Below, in pieces: positions 1-10,940 of a stretch of DNA of 64,000 bases. The stretch is from the NCBI GenBank assembly GCA_037157565.1, contig JAZHRO010000055.1, positions 44,795,001-44,859,000 on the forward strand, given 5' to 3'. The DNA comes from Thalassia testudinum. Taxonomy: Eukaryota; Streptophyta; Magnoliopsida; Alismatales; Hydrocharitaceae. The notes below the pieces were generated by a model. The model did not search any database and was not told where the DNA came from. It was given only the letters and a program-made list of their open reading frames with translations. The number at the start of each line of letters is the position of its first letter. Positions within the stretch are counted from its first letter, which is position 1. The position numbers and the translations under genes are program-made.

Positions 1-401
1 TTAGATGATGATGGTGATGAAGAGGATGAAGCTCTTCTTGCTCCAAGCCTAGTAGCTCCCGAGCTTGAAAAGAAAATCTTCAGCTCCTTCCTTCTATAGC
101 TCCACCATGGTGTTGTCCTCCAAAGCAAGCCTTAAGGGGGCATGCCCTAAGCTTTTCTCCAAGAGTGTACGTCCACCCTAGGTCCTTCTCCCTTGCCTGG
201 CCATCCTCCTTGAAATGGAAAGGTCCTCCTCCTTGGTGTGGCCCAAGTTGAAGAGAGTGGGGAGAAGAAGGCACCAAAGGGGCTAGTGATGTGCCCCCTT
301 AATCTTCTTCTCTACTCCTTCTTCTTGGTCGTAGGTATAGGTGGATGTAGGTGGAAGTAAACACTAATGGAGGATGCTCTCAAATGGTGGCAGGTGGTGG
401 G

Positions 402-409
402 TTTATATA
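402..409 (-). promoter_or_regulatory. TATA box of the family F LTR
   Basis: The minus strand reads TATATAAA here, between an AGCT-rich upstream region and a C-rich, TATA-proximal leader. This is the usual arrangement of a plant LTR promoter. Confidence 0.5.
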
Positions 410-839
410 GAGTAGGAAGGGGGCTAAGGTGACTCTTGAAATGGAGGGCTAAGATGGGAAAATGGAGGTGGTTGGGGATCCTATGGCTAAGGGTAATTGG
501 CACCAACCCAAGGGGCACCTAGGTGGTGGTTATGGGTGGTGGCACCCCTTGAAGTTGGCGCCAAAATGGCTTCTAGAAGAGGAGCTTAGGTGGCGCCAAG
601 TAGGGTTCTAGAAGGAGGGGTAGGTGGATGGCTAGTATGGGTTGTAGGGTTATGTGTAGGGCCATGATGAGGGGGTGTTTTGGAGGGAAAAAGTGGTGCC
701 AATAAGGAGGTAGTTAGGGTGGTTTTGGTTCCACTTTATGGTGTCTTTTGGAGGTAGTGGGTAGGCTAGGTTGGCGCCAAGGTGAGGTGGAAGTAGGGGT
801 AGCTTATGTGGAGCTAGTTGGTGGAGTTGTTAGGTAGGG

Positions 840-1508
840 TTTTTAGATGGTAAAAGCCAAGGGAGCTGGAGCATAGCTAAGCTAAGCTAGCTTAGCTAAT
901 AGTGGAGTAGAGGAGGAGGTGTTGGAACTAGGGTTTGGAGGGAGGAGCTGGATTTGAAGACTCTGGAGCTAAAGTGGAGCTGGCAGCTACTGAAGAGGTC
1001 AACATGGGGCTACTCTAGCTGGCTTAGCTTGCTAGTTCTTTGCTAGCTACTAAGCCAAGCTAAAGTGAGCTGACTTCTATTGAATGGAGCTGAGGTGAGC
1101 TGGGTCTAGTGCTCCCGGGGAGGATTAAGCTGGTTGAGGCAACTAAGGTAGCTTAGCTCAACTAAGTTGAGCTAAGATGTCCCCGGGAGCTGGACTTGAG
1201 CTTCCGGAGCTAGGATGAATTCATCTTCAGCTGGCTGGAGTTGAGTGGAGCTGGATGTAGCTAGAACTGAGCTGGGGTGAACTCCCATCAACTCAACTGA
1301 GCTAGCTAGAGCTCCCTGTGGACTAGTGGGAGCTGAGATGAGCTAGACTCAGCTATGTTGAGCTGGATCTGAGCTAACCTGAGCTAGGGTGAGCTAAGAT
1401 GAGCTCTCTTGAGCTGCCATTTAGCTGAGATGAGCTTAATGGAGCTAGGATGAGCTAACCCTAATTCAGGTGAGCTAAATTCTAGCTATGCTGAGTTGGA
1501 ACAAGCTG
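840..1508. repeat. AGCT-dense low-complexity tract
   Basis: By hand count about 47 AGCT tetramers occur in roughly 670 bp, where chance would give two or three. Most sit in GAGCTGAG, GAGCTAAG or TAGCTTAGC contexts. AGCT is self-complementary, so the density is the same on both strands. The tract lies in the inferred U3 of the family F LTR. No coding potential is visible. Confidence 0.75.
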
Positions 1509-1748
1509 AGTTCCAACTGGTGAGAGCCTCTTCTTTACCAGTTGCCTTCCTGAGTGCTAGGGTTCTAGGGATCTGGCAATCTGTTTATCCCTAACACTCA
1601 CAAAAATACATCAAAAACATAATAAAAAAATGCAATGCATGTCTAACATAATTTATGCCTAAATACAACCCAAAAACCCGTTTGCGGAGCAAAATCCTAA
1701 GATCTAGGCTTGTTTTAGTGCATAAAAATGATGATAAACTGGCATTTA

Positions 1749-2556
1749 TTAGAGACACTGGTCGAAAGATGAGTCGTAAATGGAGAAGTCATCCATAAAC
1801 ACTTCAACACACTCGTCAATCATGTCAGAAAAAATGGACATCATACACTGCTGGAAGGTTGCAAGGGCATGACATAATCCAAACGGCATATGCCTAAATG
1901 CAAAGGTACCATAAGGACTCATGAATGTCATATTCTCCTGGTCATCAGGGAAGACTGCAACCTGGTTGTACCCAGAATATCCATCAAGAAAGCAATAGTA
2001 CTTATTCCCCGCCAATTTCTCAAGAATTTAATCAATAAAAGGTAAGGGAAAGTGATCCTTCTGGGTAGCAGTGTTTAGCTTGCGGTAATCATTACAGACC
2101 CTCCATCCAGTTGAGGGTCTAGTCACAACTTGTCCACCTTGGTCATTAAATTCCACAGTAAAGCCTGCCTTCTTTGGCACCACATGAATAGTACTTGCCC
2201 ATTTACTATCTGCAATGGGATATATGATCCCAGGGTTCAACCACTTCAGGATTTCCTTTTTAACCACCTCCCTCATATTAGGGTTCAGACATCTCTGCAT
2301 GTCCCTAAATGGCTTGATGGAATCATCAGTATGAATGTGGTGCATGCAGAGTGTAGAGTTTATACCCTTAATGTCAGTAATGCTCCAAGCAATAGCTTCC
2401 TTGTGCCTAGACAAGCATTCAATCAAGGCTCCCTCCTGTGCCTCAGATAGCATAACCAAAATGATAATTGGAAGCATATCATTGGCACCCAGGAAGACGT
2501 GCTTGAGAGTGTCAGGGAGGGGTTTCAACTCAAGGTTGAGGGCTTGTATGGTTGAG
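1749..2556 (-). pseudogene. Reverse transcriptase fragment of family B pol
   Basis: The minus-strand translation carries the Ty3/Gypsy RT in order: LELKPLP linker, RCLNPNMREVVKKEI, the VCNDYRKLN block, FLDGYSGYNQV, MPFGLC and the catalytic FMDD (the plant Athila form of YxDD). One in-frame TAA at 2028-2030 breaks the frame between the DYRKLN and FLDGYSG blocks. The homology ends at about 1750, before the RNase H and integrase domains. Family knowledge: RT copies genomic RNA in virus-like particles. This copy cannot, because it is both interrupted and truncated. Confidence 0.9.
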
Positions 2557-2561
2557 GGTTT
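2557..2561. repeat. Target-site duplication GGTTT, left copy
   Basis: The five bases GGTTT directly precede the D element and recur directly after it at 10936-10940. This fixes both ends of the insertion. Confidence 0.9.
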
Positions 2562-4571
2562 TGATCGGGAGGTTTTTTTGCTTTGCAAATGATATAAGAA
2601 AAATATGTTGTCGTAATATGTAATGTGGTAGAAAAACCCTCGGTCAAAGTTACTAAAATACTGAAATAATACCACACTTCAGGTCGTATCAAAGGGAGAC
2701 ATAGAACCAATAAGATCACCAATAATCATGTTCAAGAAAAATAAATTGCCATTGATATCAATGCATCATGGGAGGAAAGAAAACAAAACACATTTACTAG
2801 TAATTCCAATCCTTCAATATTGTCACAAATAACCAAGAACAGAAGGGCCTCCCACAAATTTCCTATAATAAAATAATCAATATCAAAATCCCATTCTTTG
2901 GCAATGGCAATCAATGCAATTTTTAATTGAGCCAAAAATAAGAGATTTGCTACCAGCGCACGCACGTGGAGGAGGAGAGGATGGTCGGCCTTGTCGTGCT
3001 CGGAGGAGGTTGGCGTTGTCGAGAGCTTCGCGTCGGAGGTCGCACCAAGGAAAATGATGGCCGGTGGCAGCCGGCTGGTGGGAAGGTTGGCCGGCTGTGC
3101 TGCATGGCCACGGGGGTGTTGTTGAGCACGGTGAGGTCGCAGAGCTATTGTCGAGGGAGAGGTTGCTGCTCCGGAGACGTTGGCAGAGAAGATGGTGGCT
3201 GGGAGTAGGAGGTGACTGGCTGGTTGATGGGTGCTTCTTCCCTGTTGGCAGTGAAGGAGGATGGAGGTACTGCAACCGTGCGCATGTGGGGTGGCTGGCG
3301 GCAATGGCTGGTTGAACGTGCGTGCATACCTACGCGTGGCAGATGGGCGGCACCGGTGGGTCGTCGACGTCGAGGTGAGAACTGCTGCTGAAGGTGGTGA
3401 TGTTGGGTTTGTTTCACACGTAGCAGGAGATGAAGAAGGAGAAATGAAGAAGAAGAAGATGAGGGCGTTGCTGCGCACGAGGAGGAAGGCCAGAGTATGG
3501 GCACTTGAGGGCCTGCACATGGAGGTGTTGGTGCACACTGTTGGTTGCCTGGAAGCTTGGGTGCTCATGCACGCGTGAAGCAGCATGCACTATGGGTGAG
3601 GAGGAGGCAGGCATTCATGTTTCTTGATGGAAGGGGCAGAGATGGCAGAACGAGGAAGAAGATGAAGAGGCCGGCAGCCTTTGTTGGTTGCTGCAGAGGG
3701 AGAAGAAGCCGTGAGTGGGGAGGCATAGCTGTAGCACCAGTGGGTGCGATGGAGGTGCTATTGATGCGAGAAAGAAATGAGGCCGGCGATTGAGGTGGCA
3801 GTTTGCTACAGGCCGGTGGTGGTGTGGAGAGGATGAGCGCGGTTCGTGGGGGGAAGAAAGATGATGTCGCAGATGGCTCACAGTTAATGGTGAGTGCTGT
3901 CGTGAGGAGGAGTCATGGTTGGATGGCTCGCGGCGGATGTGGTGCTCGCAGAGGAGGAGGCATACAGTTGCAGTGAGGAGGACGTGGCGTCGAGAAGCGC
4001 GTTGTCACCACGCTTGTCGAGAGGAAGCATGTTGTCGACGGAGACTCACGGTGGGGGAGTTGTGAGCACGCGGTAGAGGGAGTTGCCTGCAGGGAGGAGA
4101 GGTGGAGAAAGGGGGCTTCTTCCCTGTGGAGGGGGGTTGCATTCCTTGTCCTACCGTCCCTGTTAAATAAGGAGAAAAAGGAGAGAATGAGAGGGAGAGT
4201 CAGAGAAGGAAGGAAAACAATCATGATCTAATATTGCCATTTGAGGGAGAGAGAGATATGGAAATGAGAGGGAAGAATTGGAAGGTATTTTATTTGCTTT
4301 TCTTTCTTCCCTTTTATTATCTCTAGGAAATCAATACATATTCGGTTGCCATTTGCTGTGAAACTTACAAAAAAAATGTCCTTTCCTAAATGACCTTGCG
4401 ACCACATAAGTAATGAACCTCTTTTATATAAGGATTAATGCAATTGATACATAAAATGATAAATATAAGGTTCATATGATTTTATCATTAACATGAAAGT
4501 TTTAAATTATTCTCTCATCCAAATAATAATGCACTTAAGCATTAAATTAGTCCACTAAAGTAGACTTATCA
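2562..4571 (-). repeat. 3' LTR of the D element (2010 bp)
   Basis: It starts TGATCGGGAGG on the plus strand and ends CTTATCA. Positions from about 2964 onward align closely with 9314-10935 in the other LTR. The extra U5 segment 2580-2960 contains TGTAATGTGGTAGAAAA-like sequence resembling the U5 of the solo LTR at 47436. That favours a deletion in the other copy over an insertion here. A minus-strand TATATAAAAG at 4431-4440 (10786-10795 in the other LTR) is a candidate TATA box. Purine-rich GGAGGA and GAAGAAG tracts give many shadow ORFs. Confidence 0.88.
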
Positions 4572-4610
4572 AATACCCCCATGCCTAAGTTTTGCTAGTC
4601 CTGAGCAAAA
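4572..4610 (-). other. Polypurine tract and adjacent hairpin of the D element
   Basis: Immediately before the 3' LTR the minus strand reads TTAGGCATGGGGGTATTT (4572-4589 region), the plus-strand priming site. Next to it (4590-4610) are inverted arms TTTTGCT and AGCAAAA around a 7-base loop. The same hairpin-plus-PPT pair occurs before the 3' LTRs of the A, B and C elements in this window. Confidence 0.8.
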
Positions 4611-5021
4611 TCTTATGTAACAGACCAAGTCTCCAGGTCAGATTTTACAATCAGGATGCCTTATCATGCCACATCTCTAGAAAATAAATTGAAATACCAA
4701 CTATAGGCCTAAAGGTACTCAAGTACCAGCTAAGATGCAGACCTGACCAGCCTCAGCCTTGGTTCTGCCACGAAGGATTCTAAGGCCTACAAAAAATTAC
4801 CTAGAGGTTTCTTGACCCCAGCGGTTAAAGCACTGGTGTGTATGTGCAGAAAGGTTAGGTTCAGTTTGCCAGTGCATTTTTAGTAAGAGAGAGAGGGAGA
4901 AATATTATTTTGAGAGTTTTCTCTCTTTCTTTTTTTTAAATTCCCTTAGACTCAACATTGAATTGGCCCTAAACACTATCTGTATCAGATTTTTTGTCCC
5001 CATCGTCCATCCTCACAGGGT

Positions 5022-5167
5022 CCTTGACAATCGATGCTTCGAGATAGCACCGCTCATGGCAACCCCCAGAACCCTGGCTTTCGACACTTCGAGATAGTAC
5101 CACCCATGGTATTCTATAGCTGAATTCAGACCCTGGCAATCAACATTTTAGGATAATGCCGCCCATG
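5022..5167 (-). repeat. Triple 3' UTR repeat, D element
   Basis: Three diverged tandem units of about 40-55 bp on the minus strand. Each unit follows the pattern CATGGGYGG, then TATCTCGAAGYRTCGA, then GCCAGG. The same three-unit block occurs in the A elements at 20820-20965 and 62165-62310 and in the B element at 38058-38204. A perfect palindrome with arms AGGATATTT and AAATATCCT (5206-5223) lies just 5' of it in element orientation. Confidence 0.8.
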
Positions 5168-5904
5168 GTATCTGAACCAGCATGAGATGTTTCCATGCCC
5201 CCGGTAGGATATTTAAATATCCTAGGAGACAAGCATCGAGGAGACGATATGTTATAACGCATCATCGAGGGGTTTATTTTACATTCCTCCTCTCTGCATT
5301 GGGAACTCATCCAATCAACTTGTGTCTTCAAGCCACTCCTAAGCCAACTTTTTGGGAAAATTCTTTTAGAGTCGACACTTTTTTTTGGCATTATTCTTTG
5401 TTATGCATGCTGAACCAAACAGTGTGTGATTTTTGGATGCTCAGGTTACCAAGTTCCGCAAACCAAAGGGCAGGCAACGGGGTCGAATACTTCTTAAGCC
5501 TTAGACTTAATACATCGGCCTCACAACTCCCTCAACCTCCTGAGGAATAGTGAAGATCTTAACAAATACGTAAGTGTTTAAGCTTTAAAATAGACCCAGG
5601 AGGCCTAAAGTCGGTATCCCTCACTTATCTCCTTTTCTTTAGCACTTCAGGACTTTATTTATTCATTCACTCTAGACTAGAACTTAGTTAACTCTTCCGT
5701 AATCAACTACTAGGACCAGCAAATTCTGCACATTTTCTTCCAGTGTCTCTCCTCAATATATTTGAAATTCAGCTCACAAAGATTTCATCTCCTTTTTCTC
5801 TCTTCTTCTCTTTTCCTTTTTGTTTTTGTTCTTTTTTTATGCAAGATGGATGCCCTAATTGCATGCAGAATATGTATAAATGCTATGAATAACCTCAGGT
5901 TATA

Positions 5905-5939
5905 CCACCCTATGCCTAAATCTGATAATGTCCTCATTG
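5905..5939 (-). other. Internal hairpin plus PPT-like motif, D element
   Basis: On the minus strand the sequence CAATG-AGGA-CATT is followed by ATTTAGGCATAGGGTGG. It matches the stronger copies at 21648-21682, 37477-37511 and 61451-61485, all just after the coding region. This copy has lost one stem pair and two Gs of the tract. Confidence 0.7.
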
Positions 5940-5966
5940 AAAAGCAAAAGCAAGGATAGATATTAC

Positions 5967-7997
5967 CTAAGGTGGAGTTGGGATACCTCGGAAATTGGGC
6001 TCTAAAAGGGAAACAAAAGGAGACCCAAAGAAGATATGTAACAAACCTGGCCTAGCGAGTAGGTAACCCAAGATGTTGGCAAATTGCTGATGGATAGTGA
6101 GGCCAAATACTCGCCAAAAGTAGGTGAAAAGAGGGTACTCCTGAGCTATTTATGGAGGTTTTACATAATACATGTGAGTAGTAACCTCCGAGAGTGTGCG
6201 ATGAGGAGGCAAAGGCTCCTCAAGCAAATATGTGTGGGGTACAGAGAGTGCGACGAAACATACCCTAAGACTAATGGGCTGACATGGAAAAGCATCTATC
6301 CAAACTCGCCACTCTACCACAGGATGCATTAGTCCGGATATTCCCTCGTTAATCAAAAGTGTGAGCAGAGATTTCAGGAAGCTGGTCCTATAGGAGTTGA
6401 AGTCGCTCAGGTGCGGGGTAGGGAAGAGGGTTAAAGAGGGTGTGAGCAGTTCAGCATTCATCCACGATATCCATTCCAGTTCTTGAATGTTATCAAAAGT
6501 AGCCTTAGTTACTGATTGCCTTTCATGTTGCATATCATTGGTGTGCGTGTCCTGGAATGGGCCCAAATGTTCGCCATCCAAATTGAACCGCTCAAGGTTG
6601 TCGCTCATTTCATCATCATGTAGAAGTGGGTTGGAAGCAATAGGACTGTGAGTGTCCTCAGTAATGACATCCCCAGATTCTTGTTCAATGTTAAGATCCT
6701 GCTCATGGGGTGTATACATTCTTTCCTCAAAAGTAGTAATTGCTTCCATTTCTTCAAACTATTTGAGAGGATGATCTTGATAGTTAATGATATGTAGGAA
6801 TCTGGATTTGGCTAATTCAGTCAGATCGTTAAGGGGTAAGTCCTCGAACAACACATAGTCTCCCCTAGATTCACTCCATACTCTAAGTCCGATCCTTTGA
6901 AAGTCATCATCATCCTTTTCTACATTTTCTCCCTCTTGACTCTGAGTCACAGGAAAATTTTTCACACCAAGATCAAGTGCTTCCTCCAAAATCAAATCTT
7001 CATGTCCCTGAGACCAATAGTGATCTAATTCTTCTAATTTAGCCTCAATTTTCTCATGGTCACTCGGGTTGGGGACTTGTGAATCCTCAGAATATTCAAT
7101 GATAGGTGTTGGTCGCCTTGATAGAGGAGTGTGGTTATTATCACTTTCTTCTAGTATGATTTCCTTTGGCATCCAAGACTTCTGGAATTTGTTAACCTCT
7201 AAATCACAATCCTCAGGGGGCTCTAACTGAGATGCAAGGTCCTCAGAAGCATAACGTATATGCTCAGGATCCCTAGGATGGGATACAGATTCCACCTCAA
7301 GATTTAAACTAGGAGCGGGGTTGACTAATTGACTGCAACCCATTTCATCAAATGTAATGAAGATACTATCATTCGGGTTGAGTTCATCTAATGGGCCCGT
7401 TTTCTCCTTCCAATTAAGATCAGGTGGATAGTCACCAAGAGTGCCTTCTGGTGGGCATATCTCATGAGGGACGTCTAAGTGATAGCTACTCCTCAAAATA
7501 GGATCCCTGTTGTCACTGTTTTCCTTGAAATTATCTTGGTAATCGGGGATATAAGGGTAGGGATCAGAATTGACTGTAGGTGGATCACTAAGCTGGTTAA
7601 TCTCTTCAATTAATCTTTGACTATTTCTAAAAATCTCTCCCATAGAATCCATCATCTCTTTCTGTTGTTCTTGCATTTATATCATAAAAGAGGAGAGGCT
7701 ACCATCAGATTGAGTACGATAGTCAATCTCAGGTTCAAGTTGCCTAGGAGTTTCAGCCCAACCTCGATTAGACAAATCATGAACGGTGGGCAGGTTGGGC
7801 ATGGTCATGGAAGAGCTAAGGTTGGGATACCCTTCTCCTAGGTTCTGCTCACCACCACTGGGTTGGGGTTTAATCAAACCAATTTTCCTATAGTAGGAGT
7901 AGAAAGGATCCCAATGCTCATCAGAAGATGGATAACTATAGGTATTGGGATTGGGTATTCTAGGGTGAACAGAAGTGAAGTAGTTATTATAATCCAT
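5967..7997 (-). pseudogene. Unknown acidic ORF of the D non-autonomous element
   Basis: A single minus-strand reading frame, broken by TAA at 7677-7679, TAG at 6759-6761 and TAA at 6150-6152, and ending at TAG 5967-5969. The frame is open to 8036, but the ATG at 7997 is preferred because the residues after it (MDYNN) align with the start of the homologous B ORF (MDHID). Conserved blocks shared with the B ORF in order are WDPFYSYYR, a coiled-coil-like MQEQQKEMMD stretch, DSIFITFDEMG, GDYVLFEDL, RVWID and IHQQFANILGYL. There are no zinc knuckle, protease, RT or integrase motifs. It occupies the gag-pol position between leader and 3' UTR. I do not recognise its function. Conservation across two LTR families argues it was once useful to the element. 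Confidence 0.8.
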
Positions 7998-9267
7998 TTG
8001 AAAACACAACTTGAAAAACACACCCCAATCAAACACAAGGCAATGGGACTTCTCTTTTCTTTCTTAGAGCAGATTTAAGCCAACCTCCAATCGACTCCTT
8101 AAAGTTTATCAAATGGAGTCAAGTTTGCACCTGTCCGTTCCCACTTTAGTGGTATAAGAGGGAGATGTGACTTGAGATCCATGACAGGCTCTTTAGAGAA
8201 GACAGAGGTCGTTTACATTTTCAATTGGTAGCAAAAGAAGTTTCACAATCAATTACGTGCCTTAAGTCGACCTTCAAGTGCCCTAGGACCTATGCTTTGC
8301 CTAGATGATACTCTCAGGTGATCAAGTGAGAAGTTACTCCAAGGACGAACAAAGGGATGCAAGTAGGGCGAACCCTTCCGTTGAGGCGATGCGTAAGCGG
8401 TGCCTCTTAACTACCCTTTTGTTCTTTAAGGGGTGTCCCCCTCCATGAAGTATCAAAACACTCGGTCAAATGATAGTACCACCACCACCAAGCACGATAG
8501 GAGGGTCTGCCTATAACCTTAAGGGATCGAGCCTTAGTACGGTGCCTAATGTGCGTGCTTAGTGCCAGATGTGTGCATCACATCGCAAATCATTTTTATT
8601 TTGAAAGTGCAGACAAGTCCCTTTGAATCAGATCAAGTGTGATTTTGTTTTAAGGTCAAATCTGATTAGCAGTCCCAATTGTAGTTAGGTGACCACTAGA
8701 TTAAGTAATTTCAGTCAGCTTTGTGGTCTTGAGTTTTAACCGTAATGCAAATGCATGAGCAGGAGCTGGATGCAAAAGTTAGAAAGGTGTACTTGTCTCC
8801 AGCAATCTTCATGCAAATATGCTCACAATGCAACAATGAAATCTAATGTGCTACTCAATCACCCCTAAATGCATGCACCTAAGGGCATGCAACTCCTAAA
8901 CAAGAAGCTCGCTATTTTCTTTTGTTTGTTTTAGAGGCAAGCAAGTAGAAATTTAACTTTCACATGCAAAAAAAATATAGCCCTAGCCTCTAAAGAATGT
9001 GGGGACAGACCCCTGAAAATAAGCCCCAATTACTACAAGGGTGAGAAGATAGAAATAAAATTGCAATGAAGGAGAATCCCCTGTGAGGTCAGAATCCAGG
9101 TCTCCTACATCTTCTCCACGTGTGAATGTCGCTCAAGGTCTACGTCGTCACTTTGCTATGCCGGTCGCCCAGTCAGATTCCTCGCACAAAACGATAAAGA
9201 ATGAGCAAATAATTGTGCAACTCAGAATACTCAGAAATAATCAGGTGAATCTATTGCATCTGTTGCC
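7998..9267 (-). other. Leader of the D element
   Basis: About 1.27 kb between the PBS and the ORF. The stretch around 8290-8460 keeps blocks seen in family B leaders (GGGTAGTTAAGAGGCACCGC and CCTACTTGCATCCCT in element orientation). This suggests a conserved RNA signal rather than a coding region. The remainder is A/T-rich and featureless to me. Confidence 0.65.
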
Positions 9268-9285
9268 TCCCCGACAACGGTGCCA
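9268..9285 (-). other. Primer-binding site, D element (tRNA-Asp type)
   Basis: The minus strand reads TGGCACCGTTGTCGGGGA, which matches the 18-nt complement of plant tRNA-Asp at 16 of 18 positions. It lies two bases from the 5' LTR end. Confidence 0.85.
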
Positions 9286-9287
9286 TT

Positions 9288-10935
9288 TGATCGAGAGGTT
9301 TTCTCGCCATTTGTTCGCACGTGGAGGAGGAGAGGACAGTCGGCCTTGCCATGCTTGGAGGAGGTTGGCATTGCCAAGAGCTTCGCGTCGGAGGTAACGC
9401 TAAGGAAAACGATGGCCGGTGGCAACTGGCCGGTAGGAAGGTTGGCCGGCGGTGGTGCGTGGCCGCCGGGGTGTTGTCGAGCGTGGTGAGGTTGCAGAGC
9501 TATTGCCGAGGGAGAGGTTGTTCCTCTAGAGATGTTAGCGGAGAAGATGGTGGCCAGGAGAGGTAGCTACGAGTAGGAGGTGACCAGCCAATTGATGGGT
9601 GCTTCTTCCCTGTTGGCGGTGAAGAAGGAGGATGGAGGTATTGAGCTACACACGTGTGGGGTGGCTGGCGGCAACGGCTAGTTGAACACACGTGCATACT
9701 TGCGTGTGGTAGATGGACGACGCCGGTGGGTCGTCGACGCCGAGGAGAGGACTACTACTGGAGGTGGTGATGTTGGGTTCGTTTCACACGTAGCTGGAGA
9801 TGAAGGAAAAATGAAGAAGAAGAAGATGAGGGTGCTGCTGTGCGGGAGGAGGAAGGCCAAAGGATGGGTGCGTGAGGGCCTGTGCATGGAGGTGTTGGCA
9901 TGCGTTGTTGGTTTCCTGGAAGCTTGGATGCTCATGCGCACGTGAAGTGGCATGCACTGTGGGGTGAGGAGGAGGCCGAGGTTTGTGTTTCTTGATGGAA
10001 GGGGCAGAGACGATAGAACGAGGAAGAAGATGAAGAGTCTGGTAACCTTTGTTGGTTGCTGCAGAGGGAGAAGAATCCGTGAGTGGGGAGGCACGACTGT
10101 AGCACCGGTGGGTGAGATGGAGGTGCTGTCGACGCAGGAAAGAAATGAGGCTGACAGTCGAGGTGGCAGTTTGCTGCAGGCCGATGGTGGTGTGGAGAGG
10201 AGGAGTGCAGTTCATAGGGGAAGAAAGATGATGTCGTGGATAGCTCACAGTTGACGATGAGTGCTGCCGTGAGGAGGAGTCACGGTTGGATGGCTAGCGG
10301 TAGATGTGGTGCTCGCAGAGGAAGGAGGCACATGGTTGCAGTGAGGAGGACGTGGCGTCGAGGACCATGCTATCACCATGCTCATCGAGAGGAAGCACAG
10401 TGTCGATAGAGGCTCACGGTGGCAGAGTCGTGGACGTGTGGTAGAGGGAGTTGCCTGCAAGGAGAGGTGGACAAAGGGAGCTTCTTCCCTGTGGAGGGGG
10501 GTTGCATTCCTTGTCTTGTCGTCCCTATTAAATAAGGAGAAAAAAGAGAGAATGAGAGAGAGAGTCAGAGAAGGAAGGAAAACAATCATGATCTAATATT
10601 GTCATTTGAGGGAGGGAGAGATAAGGAAATGAGAGGGAAGAATTCGAAGGTATTTTATTTGCTTTTCTTTCTTCCCTTTTGTTATCTCTAGGAAATCAAT
10701 ACATATTCAGTTGCCATTTGCTGTGAAACTTACTAAAAAAATGCCCTTTCCTAAATGACCTTGCAACCACATAAGTAATGAGCCCCTTTTATATAAGGAT
10801 TAATGCAATTGATACATAAAATGATAAATCTAAGGTACATATGATTTTATCACTAACATGCAAGTTTAAATTAATCTCTCATCCAAATAATAATGCACTT
10901 AAGTATTAAATTAGTCCACTAAAGTAGACTTATCA
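9288..10935 (-). repeat. 5' LTR of the D element (1648 bp)
   Basis: It pairs with 2562-4571 except for a missing segment of about 0.38 kb near the U5 end. It ends CTTATCA at 10935, directly followed by the TSD GGTTT. Base differences from the 3' LTR are visible throughout, so this insertion is clearly older than the A element at 17616-27622. Confidence 0.88.
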
Positions 10936-10940
10936 GGTTT
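10936..10940. repeat. Target-site duplication GGTTT, right copy
   Basis: It matches 2557-2561 and directly follows the D element LTR end. Confidence 0.9.

Larger units (their letters stand above)
1..1744 (-). mobile_element. Partial LTR of family F, minus strand
   Basis: This stretch reads as a single LTR on the minus strand. A TATA box lies at 402-409, an unusual AGCT-rich U3 lies upstream of it (higher coordinates), and transcribed R/U5-like sequence runs off the left edge. Its right edge abuts the reverse transcriptase of the family B element at about 1744, where the pol homology stops abruptly. The minus-strand terminus there would begin TGCCAG. No polypurine tract lies on its right, so it is either the 5' LTR of an element extending left of the window or a solo LTR. 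The exact boundary and TSD (possibly TTTAT) are uncertain. Confidence 0.55.
4611..5966 (-). other. 3' untranslated region of the D element
   Basis: About 1.36 kb between the ORF end and the PPT hairpin. It contains no convincing ORF. Structured blocks shared with the A and B elements are the triple repeat (5022-5167), the palindrome around 5206-5223, and the hairpin-purine motif at 5905-5939. Between them lie A/T-rich linkers such as TTTCTTTTTTTT near 4925 and TTTTTGTTTTTG near 5820. Confidence 0.7.
2562..10935 (-). mobile_element. Family D non-autonomous LTR retrotransposon
   Basis: A complete 8.4 kb minus-strand insertion in family B pol, bounded by GGTTT TSDs. In minus orientation its order is 5' LTR 10935-9288, PBS 9285-9268, leader, a single long ORF region 7997-5967 (no gag, protease, RT or integrase), 3' UTR with a triple repeat, PPT at 4587-4572, and 3' LTR 4571-2562. 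The LTRs end TG/CA (minus strand TGATAAG to CTCGATCA or CCCGATCA). They differ in length by about 0.36 kb because one end of the U5 region is missing from the 5' LTR or extra in the 3' LTR. It must have moved using proteins supplied in trans. Confidence 0.9.

Noticed and set aside
840..1508. CACTA transposon subterminal repeats
   Set aside because: No CACTA terminus or transposase is seen. The neighbouring TATA box and the abrupt pol junction fit an LTR better.
5022..5167. CRISPR-like array suggested by regular repeats
   Set aside because: There are only three diverged units with unequal spacers inside a plant retrotransposon UTR.
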